Shown here in pieces: positions 23,150-36,032 of a stretch of 64,000 bases of DNA. The translations under genes and the position numbers were made by a program. Below the pieces are notes generated by a model. That model had not been told where the DNA came from and did no database searches. It was given only the letters and a program-made list of their open reading frames with translations. The stretch is from Nereocystis luetkeana (Eukaryota > Sar > Phaeophyceae > Laminariales > Laminariaceae). The DNA lies in contig JARUPZ010000013.1 in assembly GCA_031213475.1 (NCBI GenBank), positions 186,001-250,000 of the forward strand, in the 5' to 3' direction. Position 1 is the stretch's first letter; each line of letters opens with the position of its first letter.

Positions 23150-24736
23150 GATGGCCGTGTAAGATATGTAATTCACTCAGAGACTGTTTATAAAAAACAT
23201 GTATATAGCGTGTCTTGATGGCTACGAGGTGTATAGCGAACGGCATGAAAACCCCGACGTCTTCCGAGGGTTTTGATTAGTCACTCATTCAACATTTTTA
23301 CTTGGGGTTAGTGCACTGTGAATACACCTCAATCTGAGTATAAGTCCAAGTGCTTTGTCCCAAGAACATCGGCTGAAAAACAACCCAATTCGCTGTCTAC
23401 AAAATCCTCACAAAACATGACTCCAGAACTCGAAAATCGTCTTCTACCAGCCCTCTCGGCTGAAGCCGCGTATCTAGGCTCGGCCTACACTAGATACGGT
23501 TGGTGATTTTGAAAAATGATTCAAAACTGACCTCGGCTACCGGATCTTTCGTCGGGTTAAGCTGTCATATCAAAAACCAGTTTTCGGGTGAGGTACTGTT
23601 AAAATTACAATAATAGTACTATCAAATACTACGAGTATACCAGTACCAAAGACTCCTCGAAAGAGGAGCCACATAAAAAGATAGTCGCAACACAGCGGCA
23701 GCTTGTTTATTGTGTATGTCCCACATCGTCAAGTTTCCGCATGCGGACCCAAGATTGATATATCATCGGAAAATCCGTACGTTCAACCCTTGGACAGCTG
23801 TTCCTTTAATGCTTCCATGCCATCAATTATATTCGTCCTTCTTTATCTCTCCCTCGGCCTCGCCTCTAGTCGTAACTCAGAGCGGGTGCCACATAACACC
23901 CCTCTCCATCACTACACTTCGTGCATTGCATTTCTATCGCGAGAAGACTAACAGCTCTTTCTCTCTTCATTGACTGGCGTCGAACTGTCTTCAAGTGGCG
24001 ACAAATAAGGGACGTCGTTATCGAGGTAGCGCAGAGATCTGAGTGGCGCTTGAAGACCCGGGTGTGCAGACAGTATCTGTAACTCAAATTGATGTTCTGC
24101 CCCTGCTGCCGTAGTGGCTCATAGTTATTCTTAACGACTTAGACACATCCGTGTTACTCTATGAGGCGTGTTTGCTTTATAAAGGGGGATCATAGCACCA
24201 ATATTAAAAGTGGCTCCCCACGCGAGGAGCTATTTCCAGTATTAACAGCAGTACCTGGTAGGTGAAATACAACCGAGTTCCGTGCAAAAATGCACGCTAA
24301 CCCCAAATACACAATCAAACTGGCTAGCAAAATCTCGCAACTCTAGTAAAAAGGGTCGCCTTTAGGCCGCCATTGGTTCAGCTGGTCAGAGCCAATCGAC
24401 CGAGTGGCTGCCCAAACTATGTACAGTCTTCACACTTATGTGCTTGCTAGTTTTGAGATATTGCACCGCCATGAGAATGTTTCAACACGCAGCATCACCC
24501 AGAAAACGTTAGGTTCAATTTCGTGTGAGGTACAAAGACACATTGCCGAGTGCTCCAGACGCCGTAGTGAAAACCGGGGGTAGACAGCTTTTACCGTAGC
24601 ACCAGACAATACCTGATATCCTGTAGGGTCTCAGCTTTCGACACTGCGCTCTCTGGAACCAGTACACACCCAGAATGTTGGACAAGGATTATTCACAGGG
24701 CAACGGCTAGACAATCTTCCGAGCGCAGTACAAAAT
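23150..24736. other. Left-arm non-coding DNA matched in the right arm
   Basis: 23300-23540 mirrors 48480-48720, and 23870-24232 mirrors 47890-48260. Short frames differ between the arms, so coding is unlikely. It contains two members of a small GAGGAGC hairpin family, at 23653-23668 and 24212-24229. Confidence 0.55.
23653..23668. repeat. Hairpin with GAAA tetraloop, member of a small family
   Basis: CTCCTC-GAAA-GAGGAG is a perfect 6-bp stem with a GNRA-type loop. Related, slightly different hairpins lie at 24212-24229 (GCTCCCCACGCGAGGAGC), about 47891-47908 (GCTCCTCACATAGGGAGC) and about 62069-62086 (GCTCCTCACTTGAGAAGC). Confidence 0.5.
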
Positions 24737-25822
24737 ATGCAGACCACCCCAGAATCAAATCTCTACAGTAGTTCGACTGCACATCCACACACACCATTAC
24801 GCTGCATGTTGTGCGTAGAACGCACTGACACTGTTGTGGCAGCTCTTGGCCAGTTGGGGGCTACGTATGTGATGGTGTGCTACTTTTCGTCTCAGCTTGT
24901 GTGTGTATCGCACGCAATCGCGAACCTCAGTCACAAAAAAACACGCTGGGCCTACATCCAGCTGCTGCGTGCTTTGTGTGCGACACATTGGCTGCTGTTT
25001 TAGTGTCTGCTATGCTGTGTTGTGAGCTACTTGTATGTGCTACCATACTGCCGTAGTCCGCAGTATCTGTGTAGCCCTGCGTGTTGATCATCATGTACGA
25101 CGGACATCGCAAACAGTCCGGAACGTGGGGACCTTCCGCATATGTGCAATTTTCGTCAACCTAAAATATGTGTGACTGTGGCTGGTGACGTTGGGTTTCC
25201 AGAGTGTTGCTAAGAATATTAAAACATGAAACAATCCATTTTTCATTTCCTTCATGAATCCGCGCGTTTCAGCCATTATAGAGACACTTCTTTCGCGGCT
25301 AGTGCATCTGCTGCCCTGCCCATCCTTAGCGACCATGCGCACCAATCAATACCATGGCTCCCATTGACTGCGGGCAAGTTCTAGACGCCAGACGATATGT
25401 GACATGCAATCGCGGTCGGCATCGTTCTAACTTGCGATGAAAATATTGGGCATCACAAATGGGTCTGTATAACGGGCATTTCAGGGGCTCAGGAGCTCCG
25501 CCAGGCACAGATGTCTCGACTGAATAGTGCTACACCTATCGCAGTACACGCCTCCTGCGAGTTTTGGTACTTCTAAGCTGGGTTAGTTCAAGTGTATGGA
25601 ACATGATGCGACGTACTGCTGTCATGTCGCAAACAGACAACGAGCTGTCGGTGCTTACCACTAACACAGGCTGGAATCGAGAAAACCCATGAAAGCAGAG
25701 GGTGATTTGTGTTGTGCCACGTATGAAAGAAGATTTCAAGAGTCGTGCGTTAGCATGAACGTGAGGCCTCCTGCTCCTGTATGTACTGGTGCTTCGGTGG
25801 TTTAGATCGCTAGATCGTTCGC
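24737..25822. other. Left-arm non-coding block mirrored at 46090-46810
   Basis: Shared landmarks in opposite orientation include CACTGCGCT/AGCGCAGTA, GGCTGTGACG-like GTGGCTG, GGCGTCTAGAACTTGCC and CAATGGGAGCCAT. Frames present in one arm are not kept in the other, so I read this as non-coding. Confidence 0.55.
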
Positions 25823-26200
25823 TTGGACGAGCAGGCAACTTCGGGAGTCTTTTCTTGTCGGAGCAAAGCAGCGCAGCACCAGTGTCAAACATTACAACAT
25901 ACACACGGCTCCCGAACCGGCCTTCTCGCCAAAGCAATCCAACTAAAGGCTGCCACTAAGCTCCACCAATACACAACCCTCGAAACCCGCTTTCTAGCTG
26001 TAGCTATAAAGCGAATCGGCAAAAAGCTGCGACTAACCTATCACGAACACACGACCCCTGAACACCACCTTCTAGCCGAAGCGAGTCACCAAAGCATCGC
26101 TAAAGCTCCCACCAGCACATGACTTCCGAAAACGCGAAAATGGTCTATTCGCCAAAGCGAGCCACCGAAGCACTGTGCTACCACACCAACCACCGCTCCC
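25823..26200 (+). repeat. Minisatellite of four ~70-75-bp units, open in one frame
   Basis: Units begin near 25903, 25973, 26048 and 26117 with ACAC(G/A)NC(T/C)CC(G/T)AA and contain CTTCTNGCCNAAGC. The plus frame 25823-26122 (99 codons) reads through the units as about 25-residue repeats (HTTPE..LLAEA..IAKA). It has no recognisable domain and a short length, so a protein is doubtful. Confidence 0.5.
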
Positions 26201-27599
26201 CTTAAAGGTTTAAGAACCTTTCACACGCCGGACAGAACATAATCTAGGTAATGAAAATCCTATCCAGTCCTTCATGCGATGTTGGGCGGGATCTATATAG
26301 TACAGATACAGCAAAGGAACCATATCCTAGGTCACCCAGATTATACGTCCCCCCGCCCGGCAACAAAAACTACACCCTACATATAACAAACCGATCTTCC
26401 CTGAAATATCTAGATCATCAAGTGGCAATCGATGATCCGTGCGAGGTAACAAACAATGTGAACATGCCAGGAAGGGTCGGGCGGGATGTGGACCAAAAAA
26501 GCGACCCGACCAGTAACTGGCGTGAGGGTGAATAACGTGGTTGTCAGGCCGTTGACAACCAGTCCACGTTGTCTGCGTAGCTTGCATCAAGGGTGGCACT
26601 GCTCCCGCGTAGTATTCCATAATACTTACAGATGAAACGGTACATGCTTGCGCCTGGGCGCGGTACAGGCGGTTAGGGTTTCAAATTTGTTCTTGTTACG
26701 AGAGGGCATAGTAATCAGTACTATGGTGTCTAAGCATAGAGGGATACCTGATTTTTGTGTCCGTCGTGGGTTCCGATTGCTATGGTCTCCCGTAGTAGAG
26801 TGCAGTGGATATGGTATGCGGTGAGGCTATATACATCGGACGTCCCCAGAAATTGGGTCATGTGTCTCGTACTGGATGGACTCTGAGGTACTGTAGCCCA
26901 AGTGACCGGGGCCCTCCCCTGACGCACAGTGAGCATAAATGAATCCTTGTGGAGACGTTGCACCAAGTAGCAAACACCACAAAGTGTCGGTGACCTGTCA
27001 AGTATGTATGGGGAACGGTGTGCTACGATGTTGAACGTCACCGCAAGGTCGTTTCGACCTCCACATCATGCAAAGTGGGGGGGTCCCCGCTGTGAGTGTA
27101 ACCAAAAACCCGGACACACCGAAGTCTGAGGCATTGGTGCACACTGAAGATCTACACCGGTAAAACGTTTCGGGTATGGCTGCGGAATACCTCATCGTCG
27201 ATAGTAGAATACCCTGATGTCCTCGTATACACAATAGAGCAATACTGTTCAGCAGAGCAGTGGTAGTACAGTGTCAGGAATGGCAAACTGTAAGGTACTA
27301 AGCCACAACCCAGTCATCTCAACACAACATCGTTTGATGCACGGGTGCACTCCAAAGCTACTACTGTAGTACTAGCCAGACATTTACTACCATGTAGTTG
27401 CAAGATGGTAGAACTGCTGTGGCCACCAGTGGAGTGTGTCGTGTTTATACGACTGGGAAGGAGCCTAGCCAGAGATAACGCATGCTAACTGTTCATGCAC
27501 GCAGGACTAGAGTCACCATTCGCGGTGAGATGTTCAGTTTTGTTTAATTTTCAGAGGGTCAATAAATGTATTCTAAGATGCTAACAAGTGCATGTGTGT
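26201..27599. other. Non-coding stretch, no gene supported
   Basis: Only short unconserved frames are present. 26705-26800 contains short repeats reminiscent of the MITE at 12218 (CTATGGT, GGTCTCCCGTAGTAG), but the match is too weak to call. Confidence 0.35.
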
Positions 27600-29279
27600 C
27601 CCTTAAGCCACGTGAATAACGATTATATTCTTACATTCGTATCCGGTGCCTTTGGGGTTTAGTGAATGAGGATGTAGCGGACCAATTTGGGAGGGGAACT
27701 GCCGCTTGGGGCCCAATATGCCCCCGGGGTGGTTGGTAAGAACCCCCGTCGTCCGAATGTTGTCAAACATCAGGATTGGCCCAGATAAGGTCGAAAATTG
27801 TGCGATCAGAAAACTATAGACAATACAGGTCTTCCCCTGTATAGTGTTAACCCCACACAAGGCCTCAAGTTATTTTTTCTTTTTTTTCCAAAACTTGCCT
27901 GACACAGCCAAGCATACGTGCTTTGCGACACAGCACAAACCGATGGCTCGCCTCAGGCCGTCCTCGCCGCTGCAGCACGTGAAGGGTGTATGGCCTACTG
28001 AGAAGATAGTCGTCGGTGGCAAGTTTTAGGGCCGTCTGTGGTCTGTGTCGGAAGGTCTTGCTTGAAGCGTGAAGCCTGGTCTATTTAGGTCTTGACGGTT
28101 TGCTCAGCAGAACGGGAGAAACCTCCGATCAGAAAGAATCGACACATAAACGGGATATGATTTCACATCATAAGCGACACTTACAAACACACGCCATCTA
28201 CGGCCTTCAAACTCGGCAACGAGGAATGTCAGATATATAGAGCATACACCATGGGAGATTTAACGTGATTCGTGCCCTGTGTGGCGAGGACTTACGGCGG
28301 CGGCTTGTCCTGTGTGTAAAAATAAGAGTTATTTTTACGTGGGAAGCGTACAGATATGGCCCATACTACCGACGGCACTGCTCGCGAGTTTCTGCACTCT
28401 GAATGGAAGACCTGTTAATTCCTGTTTCCCGATCCCATAATAGTCGGCCTCACAGCGGTACAGCGTTTGCGACGTCAAACGTAGTAAAATATATGTTCCG
28501 CATCAGCTACGGCTGTCCAAAAGCCAGTTTTTCGACCGACCGGAGATTTCTTATCTGAATTTCTCGAGCCCCGGTCCATCTCAGGTTTTGCTCTAATCGC
28601 GGCGTAAAGTTCTGTACGCACTACATCGGCCACGTTGAGTGGACTGGCGAGGGGTACGACGAGGATCAAAGGCGCAAATGCTGTAGAATATGTTTCAAGG
28701 CAATCCGAAAGTTGTGTTTGGTACCGTTTTTTTCACGATGGTTTTGGGCGTTTTACAACGATCCATAAGACCAGCATTTTGCTCGTTTTGTTGTTAAGGT
28801 TACAATAAAAATATATCGTGTTTAAGCAGCCAAAAATATACACTGGAATCAGATTCACTAAACCAGCTACATACAAAGTTCTGAGCATACCAGTAATGAT
28901 CGAGGATGCAGGCAAATCGGGGCCGGAAATTCGACAGTAATGCCAAGGGGTACAGTACAAGTACATATCGTGTTTGACTCAAGATAACTAATGAGCTGGA
29001 ATCCGATTCCACGAAGCAGCCACAACTAAATGTTTCCATCCGGCACATTTTTTGCCACCTGGCACAATGTGTCGATCGACTTTTTCAATGTAGAGGACGG
29101 AGCTGACCGCGAAGTACGCGAAAAGCCGACTTACATGTTTGGAGTATTGCCATCAAGCATCGCCCCCATCTGATTGTTTTGCGATCCTCTCTTTGGGCCT
29201 ACTCCAAAGTGCCGTTGTCAGCTACTGGCATATGTTCGTACACATCAGCAACAGCACCACTCTTACTACTGTATGATAA
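27600..29279 (-). repeat. Degenerate block shared with 43736-45440
   Basis: Read on the minus strand this follows 43736-45440 through GAATCTGATTCC, AACGAGCAAAATG, CCGGTCGGTCG, CTGGCTTTTGGAC, AACTTGCCACCGACGACT and GGCAAGTTTTGGAA. One frame gives related peptides in both arms, such as VGRK(T/I)GFWT(A/D)V(A/V)D(A/V)EH around 28500-28660, suggesting a decayed coding ancestor. It is interrupted several times and I do not recognise the family. A third weak relative lies at 19195-19330. Confidence 0.55.
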
Positions 29280-29540
29280 CTTGCACATTCGTATACCTAC
29301 AGCACACCTGCTTGTAGTATACGATATTACACAACATACTGTAATAACATAACGTTGTTGTCAACAACGAACAGCAGCAACATATCAAATACATGGTGCC
29401 AAAAAAAGGGGGGGGGGGGGGCGCACAAATGAAGCAGCCGCCCCCCCGAAAACCGAGCTCTGCTGGATTTGAACCCTTGACCTCCGGGTGAACGTGTAAA
29501 CACTGTGGGTTGAGCCACCCGAAACCCAATATATGGTGGC
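29280..29540 (-). repeat. tRNA-like SINE-type sequence, left-arm copy
   Basis: On the minus strand a GTGGCTCAACCC stretch (A-box-like) is followed about 40 bases later by AGGGTTCAAATCC (B-box-like), then a unique body and a tail GTAATATCGTATACTACAAGC. The T-arm stem does not pair, so it is not a working tRNA gene. The same layout is kept at 43478-43735. Both copies could descend from one insertion duplicated with the palindrome, so the family copy number is unknown. Confidence 0.5.
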
Positions 29541-30229
29541 ATGGACTGATGCCTCTGCGTACGTACGAGTAGACACTTGATTCGAAACGTTTGTTATGGT
29601 AAGAAAGACAAAATTACCACTCACCCCCGGAACGCGATACCAGTCCCGCGGAGACCGCCCCTGGCAGGGTCGGGAGGGGCGAGCAAGGTGAGGCACGTCC
29701 AGCAAACAGCGCACAGAGATGGACCTCAACTCAAGTTAGCTCGGTTTCGGCTCAAAACCTACAACAGTGTATAGCCGAATTTCAAACGTCTGAGAGCCGA
29801 CCCCATATCTATGTCCAAGTGAGGCTTCGTTGCGGCGGGCTGACGCCAGCTTGCGGCTTAACGCATCCCCGTAATGGCTGAGAGAGGTGCAGCAATTGGT
29901 AAACCGAAGCCGAACAACAAAACAACTGTACTGCTCAGGCGTGTGCAGTCAAGAACTTGCCCGAAATAAAAATATCATTGACGGTAACAAGTGCTGCTGT
30001 ATGAAGAACACCTTGGGTGGCAGGTATACAATGACGGACAGCAGCTGCAAGCAGCAGCACTCGCAACAGCAGCAGTATATATATACACATGGCAGCAGCA
30101 GAAGCAGAAGCATGCTGTATAATTACTGTACACTCACGCACAATCCTGGCACGTACTGATGTATAGTACATAAACAAACACCCGCGTGAACTCTACTAAC
30201 GGTACTATATTCGTATGATATGTGCGAAT

Positions 30230-30250
30230 AGGGTTAGGGTTAGGGGTTAG
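30230..30250 (+). repeat. Short interstitial telomere-like tract
   Basis: GGGTTAGGGTTAGGGGTTAG is three and a half TTAGGG-type units. It may be a scar of break repair or chance. Confidence 0.55.
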
Positions 30251-31632
30251 ACAATTTACCATCAGTATCTTATCATATTACCAGGGTATATCATGCGACG
30301 TATATACATACCACAGATCATGTGGGTACTGCTCCAGCTGGAGTACTGCTGGTAGTATGCTGGGGATAGAAACCAGCAAGCAGCAACGCCTAAAACCCCA
30401 GGGACTGAACAGCCGACTTCCGAAGGGGGGCCTCATTATTCAGGTGTGTACGTAGTCCACATCCTGAAAAATCCACCGTCGAAACCTGCAAAATCCAAAA
30501 ATAGAACTGCATACTTAGATCTCAATCCCTGAGCGTGCTCGGTTGGTACATCCCTGGCCTCTCAGGGCTCCCACTTCCAAACCGCCTCCTTTTATTACTT
30601 GCCGGACCTTTCCAGCGGTTCTTAGTTTTCTCGGTATTTTCTTCTTATTTTCTTCTTTCGTTTCGAGTGCGTGCGTGTTCTCCGAGCACGGGATCGCGGG
30701 AGGACCCGGCGCCGTCGCGGGTGCCAGCGGCTGCTGGCAGGTAGAGGGGGGGTTGCAAGGAGCGCGGTCGCCGCTTTCGTGCCTAGGCGTCGCGTGTGCC
30801 TCGAGACACGAGGGATGCATGAACGGGATCTGTTTGGCCTCGATTCGTGATTTTGGATAGATCACGAACGATATATAAGGGTCGTTCGATGTTGCAAGAT
30901 AGCATTCAAGCGGTGCTTATTTTTGAAACCACGTTCAAATTGAAAGAGGGAGCTGCGGAGTCTGAGTACCAACATTGTCGACCTGGCGAACGACGACCAC
31001 GGTGAGCACCGGGCTTCACGCGAGGCGGTCGACGGGGCTGACTGTGGCAGATAGTGAGGAAAGCTTCACCCGGACCGAATCGGTGGCGAGGTGGTAGCGA
31101 GAGGGGCGGGCGGCGTACGAGGCTGAGAGAGAACCTCTGCTGTGTGTGTGTTTTTTTTCTTCTTTATTTTTTGTTTTTTGACCGGCGGAAGGTGTTAATA
31201 TTAACAGAATAATATTTCATGAGGGGACGGGGATTTTTTTCTTTCCAATTGTTCATTGTTTTCGCGGTGCTGCTGTGCCGTCCTGCGCTTTCTCTTTCCA
31301 TGTCAAAGAGGAAAAGGCTGTGTGTCGTACAGCAGTACATACAGCAAGTATGTCAAAAAAGGAAAAGGATTACCCTACATCGGGTATGTACGTACGTACG
31401 GCATGTGAGTGAGCGTAGAGGGCCACGTACGTCCGGCAACCGCCGGCGAAGCGAAGCGTATATGGCGTCCGAGCTGTTCTTTGCTGAAGCATGGCGGCGG
31501 GACTCTTGACATTATCAAGTCGCCAGTTTGCAATTGTTATACGATCGATCATGAAAAAAACTATATTCAGTCACGGACCTCTGTCCGCTTTGCATAGTAA
31601 TTTGGTGTATTTGTCCTCCCTGAGCGAGCGTA

Positions 31633-31654
31633 GCGGGCGGCGTAGGCCGCCCGC
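31633..31654. repeat. Perfect GC-rich 9-bp hairpin
   Basis: GCGGGCGGC-GTAG-GCCGCCCGC, set between GAGCGAGCGTA and GGAGCGAAGCGCC. It is isolated, with no gene on either side. Confidence 0.6.
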
Positions 31655-34129
31655 GGAGCGAAGCGCCTTGTACGACACAACATATCTATATATTCTTCGA
31701 AGTTATATATTCAAGTGGCTGCAATAAAACCGATCAGCCTAGACAACGAGACACTGTAGATAGAAGACTCCCGCGCGAGGACAGCACGAGGCGAGCAAGG
31801 CCGGGGACACCTTCGGCAGAGTAGGCAGAGTAGGAGTCGAACACGATGAGGAAGTAGCGCACCAAGAGGTGGATCTCATCGCCAGGACGGGCGAAAATGA
31901 CTCGAAACTACGAGTAAGAAACCCTACATGTATCATGAAGCAGGCGCGCTAAGTGGCGCAGTACAGAGCATGCCGGACTACACACGCATCACTGTGCACA
32001 CGTGTTAGGTCCATACACAAAACGCATGATATGTAATGTAGGAAATGAAAATATTGTTCATAAAAGTTTCTGTTTATTACGTACCTGGTATTGAGAACAG
32101 AAGAACACGCGTTCGTAGTGCATCCTCACCAGCTGATTGTGGTAAAGCTCAAAGCACGAACGGAAGACGTAGGTGCACACCGTTGGCTCTTGAATGATAT
32201 ATATACTACTCGGGGTATTTGTGTTGTTGTGGCAAAATCGGTGCCCACTTCCACCTCGTACCCGCAAAACAAAGAAGCCGACACACAACACTCAACTTCA
32301 ACAGGTCACGACTTCGCATCGTAGAAAGAGGAATTTCGTGCTTAGTATGTTACAACGAATGTACAGAAAGATATAGCGCTGCGCTGCTGAGCTCACAGGG
32401 TGTGATTTGTGCCTTTTTCGTTTTACTCAAAGACATACGGCACTTTCTAGTTCTTATGATACCTGGTACCTTCAAGTTAGTGTGTGTGGGAGGGACTATC
32501 TCGCTTAGTTTTGACTGTTTTTCGATTCAGATTCGAGTTCCATTAGATTTGTTCTTTTGATTTATCACTTAAAATTTTGTTTTTCGGGAAATCATATTCA
32601 ATTTAGTGTGGGAGAGGCTATTTCGATCAGTTCTGAATGCTTCTCGATTCTAGTTCTTGACTTTTTTTCGACCTGACAAAAAAAAAATGAAATCAGTTTC
32701 TATTTTATCTTGGGTTTCGTGTTAGGTGAGTGGATGTGATTGCCGAAAAAACGAAAAACAGAAAGAAAGCAAAGAAAGGTTGGAAACTTCCGCAAGTAAT
32801 CCAAGACGAACGCCTGGAAGGTTATCCAAGAGGTGAAGTTAGGCAGGCGTGTTCCGGGTGGTAACTCTGGGAGTACAGCAAGGCCTTTTCGTCAAGTGTG
32901 GCCAGGACAATTATTTGTTGAGGTAAAAGGAATAAAGTCTATAACCGGGGATGGCACCGAAAGTAGGATGCCTGTGATAGGCAATACAGTACAGGATATG
33001 CAGTAGGAAATAGGAAACCGAGCTCAGCCTGGGTTTCCTAATATTGTATTTTCTGTAAGCCGCTTTCTTGCTGAGCATCATTCCCATTTAGGCCGGACAA
33101 AAATCATGCTGATTTCTTGATTTGGTTTTGAAAAGGTGATTGTTTACATTCCTGCAGTGCCATTATTGACTGTACGCCTATCACTGGTGCGCATGCGCAC
33201 CTTGCGCGTCCGTACTTTCTAGCGTATATTCTTACTCGTGCTTACCGACGGCGAGGAATCGTCTCGGTGACGGGGTTGGAACATTTCCGTTCACGCACCT
33301 TCCCGTTTCGTGAGTCAGTACTCCCTACAATGCCGTCAAAAATATATTCCCCGCCTTCACCCTCAACGGCAGAAACAAAAATGATGAAAAAAAAAAAATG
33401 TCTACAAGTGTGGTCCATCCGGTTAAATTTTGCCACCATTGCACCATATAGGAATCCATTTATCCTGGAAGACAGAATGACCCCTTGGTGCCATCATAGA
33501 ATATACCGCTGAAAAGCCCTGCTTCAGGCAGATCTTTTGTATCGATCAGTTAGTTCCTTTTTTTTGTTGTTGGCGAGATATTCGCAAAAACGTGGATATT
33601 TTCGTTGCTTTTGTTTGGTTTTATATGAACAAACGTGGGTTCCTTTTTTGTCTAGACCGGTTTTGAACAGATGTCGATCAGATTTATGTCGAGTGAAAGT
33701 TTTATTTTTTCCAGAGTTTTGGCAGAGAAAAAAACAAAAAAAACTTATACGGCGGTGGGTGTTTCGTTTCATGTGCTAACAACTGACTATGCAATCCCGA
33801 TAATTCGACGGATTTGGGGGAATTGGACCTGAACCCATGGAACTTATTTAATTTTGTGCAAAAAAAACAAAAACAGCGACATACGGCCACCCGAAGTTTC
33901 AAAGCGACACACAATGAGAGCCACACTACTGCTGTACACACATAAACACGCATAAACACACACGAGAACACAACCACGCACAAACATAAGCTGATTTAGA
34001 GGGCTGGGCGTCCTCGGGGTGTCAAGGCTAAGAGCGCTAGCGTCGCTAGTGGGCGGTTTTCGGAACGTGTTCCACCTGCGGAAGAAATCGATTCGGAGCC
34101 ACAAGAACCACCGTCTTCTCCTGGAGGTG

Positions 34130-34365
34130 TGCAGCAACTTGGTCATCCAGGAGAGGGTTGCACCAAGTATGATAGAGGTATTCTAAATCACCACATACCG
34201 AAAATACAACACAAGTAACAAGTCATTTGTCTATTTCCCCGCCAACATCCCAACATCCCGGTCTTTCCGGTCATGCTGGAGAGAATGGCACCGATCATGA
34301 TACATATATATTCTATTTTACCACATGCAGGAAAGAAAACACAAGCAAACAGTCGAGTTCCCCCC
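34130..34365 (+). repeat. Diverged tandem duplication of ~130 bp
   Basis: 34140-34235 and 34268-34365 share GGTCAT-CNGGAGAG-NTGNCACC, ATGATA, ATTCTA, ACCACAT and AAAACACAAG in order. No coding is evident. Confidence 0.55.
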
Positions 34366-35521
34366 CCCTCTCCCCCTCATTCGGGCCATTGTTTCTCGAA
34401 AAAGTGACCAATGCTCCGCTCAAGCCCACGGTTCTTGCCAACCTTGTTTGGCCCTACAACTCTTCAAAATTGAGCGAGAAAAAGTGGGGGTCACAAGATG
34501 GCAAGATTTGACCGGGTGGACTATACGAGTACAATGCTGTGCAGTATGTCACGGTGTCGAATTCGAAATATGTGTTGGCGGTTATCTCAAATTTGAAAAA
34601 CTGGAAAAAATGTCATTCGCGACCACCAGGAGCAGGCTCCAGGACGACCCGAAGGAGACGGGGCTTCGCCCCAGGGGGTAAACGGCCTTTCTTTTTCTGC
34701 AGGAAGCCCAGCCTAGAGTTTTTCCACCTGGTATTATCTTAGGAACTCGCTGTCTGGCTTTCTTATAGCCTGTTTCTCGTGCAGTTTAAGGCCACGCTGG
34801 CACCCTAACGTCTCCTGGTCCCCGGGTCTAGGTTGACTCTAATCTGTAGATATTTTGTAGGAACAGAAAAAACATCGCTGTTTCAACACGCTACGTTTAG
34901 AACTTCGGCTGCTTCATGCTTACGGGAGAGCAGCCGTGTTATGAACGAGGTTCATCACAGCAGCTACTGTTTCTCTCGAGATTAATCTCCCGCTAGTTCT
35001 CAACAGAGTTGTTGCAGTGTTCGAAAGTGGTCAGACTTTCGGGTGCACAAAATGAAACAAAAACAACCCCCAACTGACCATCTGCACTTCACTTGCCGAC
35101 AGCTACAGTTCCTCACAAGAAACCACAGGTACCGAATTTAAGGATGCTCCCGATGGGGTGTGTGAGGGCGTCAGGTGGTCCAGGCGGCAGTCGTAGGCAG
35201 CCAGAAACGACTCAAGAGGTGCTTTGTGTACTCGAAGTTGCAAGCGAGTGGCATAAAAACCGCTAAAACGCTAAAAAAATCACTTTACGCAAGGGAGCAT
35301 AGGACAATCGCTACATCACCGCGGGAGAAATGGCCTTCACTAATATTTTCTGTTCTCTAGGCGGACGACAACCCTCCTGGGCAGTTATCATCGAAGATGC
35401 TGCGGGGGGCGAAACTACGCTCCCATATGGTAGTAAGTTATTGGGCTTAAAAAATGGTTGAAAGGGACTAAAAAGCTCAAGATTCTTGAATATTTGCATC
35501 AACTATTCCACACCCCGGACA

Positions 35522-36012
35522 GCTCATAAACTAGCTCATATATATCGCGCATAGCTCAAGCTTCGAAAACATGCGCACATGAGCTACCGCCTACAGCTCA
35601 AGCCGGGCGGAACATGTGTAGCTCACGTAGCTCCGATAGCTCATCTCGAGGGCAGAGGAGCTAGTTCAAATAGCCCCTATAGCTCAGCCTCGAACAATGT
35701 GTGTAGATGAGCAATCTTCCATAGCTCAAGCCTTCAAAACATGTGCAAACGAGCCACCGCCTATAGCTCAAGCCGTAAAAAAACGTGCAATGAGCTACCA
35801 CCTGAAGCTCAAGCCGGGAACGCACGAGCAGATGAGCTACCGTCGATAGCCCAAGCAGGGAAAATATGAGCAGATGAGCTATCGCCTATAGCTCACTCCC
35901 GGAGAACGAAATTATAGCTCATGCACGCAGCTCATTGTAGCTCTTTCTCAGCAACGCATGCGTGTAAGATAAGTCTAGCTAAAATAGCCGACCCTCCGTG
36001 ACAACTGCTTAT
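35522..36012 (+). repeat. AGCTCA minisatellite tract, outer left
   Basis: Units of about 40-50 bp read TAGCTCAAGC(C/T)..GAAAACATGTGCAGATGAGCTACCGCCTA, with variable decay. The mirrored tract is 42563-43175, including the unique border ACGCATGCGT and ACGGAGGGTCGG on the far side. Confidence 0.8.
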
Positions 36013-36032
36013 GTATGTAAGTAATAGTGAAT

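Larger units (their letters stand above)
29541..35520. other. Six kilobases with no clear right-arm counterpart
   Basis: The right arm goes from the SINE-type sequence (43478) to the minisatellite (43175) in about 300 bp, whereas the left takes about 6 kb. Either this is an insertion or the right arm lost it. The stretch contains CAG-rich tracts (29985-30120), a short telomere-like tract (30230-30250), a GC hairpin (31633-31654), a tandem duplication (34130-34365) and many weak frames. 30860-31010 has a TATATAAGGG box, but I could not support a promoter or an LTR. No gene is supported. Confidence 0.45.

Noticed and set aside
30860-31010. TATATAAGGG box and downstream TGGCGAACGACGACCA, reminiscent of an LTR end and primer-binding site
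   Set aside because: No second terminal repeat, no coding region and no border could be found.
31633-31654. GC hairpin as a transcription terminator
   Set aside because: There is no U-run, no adjacent gene, and the context is eukaryotic.
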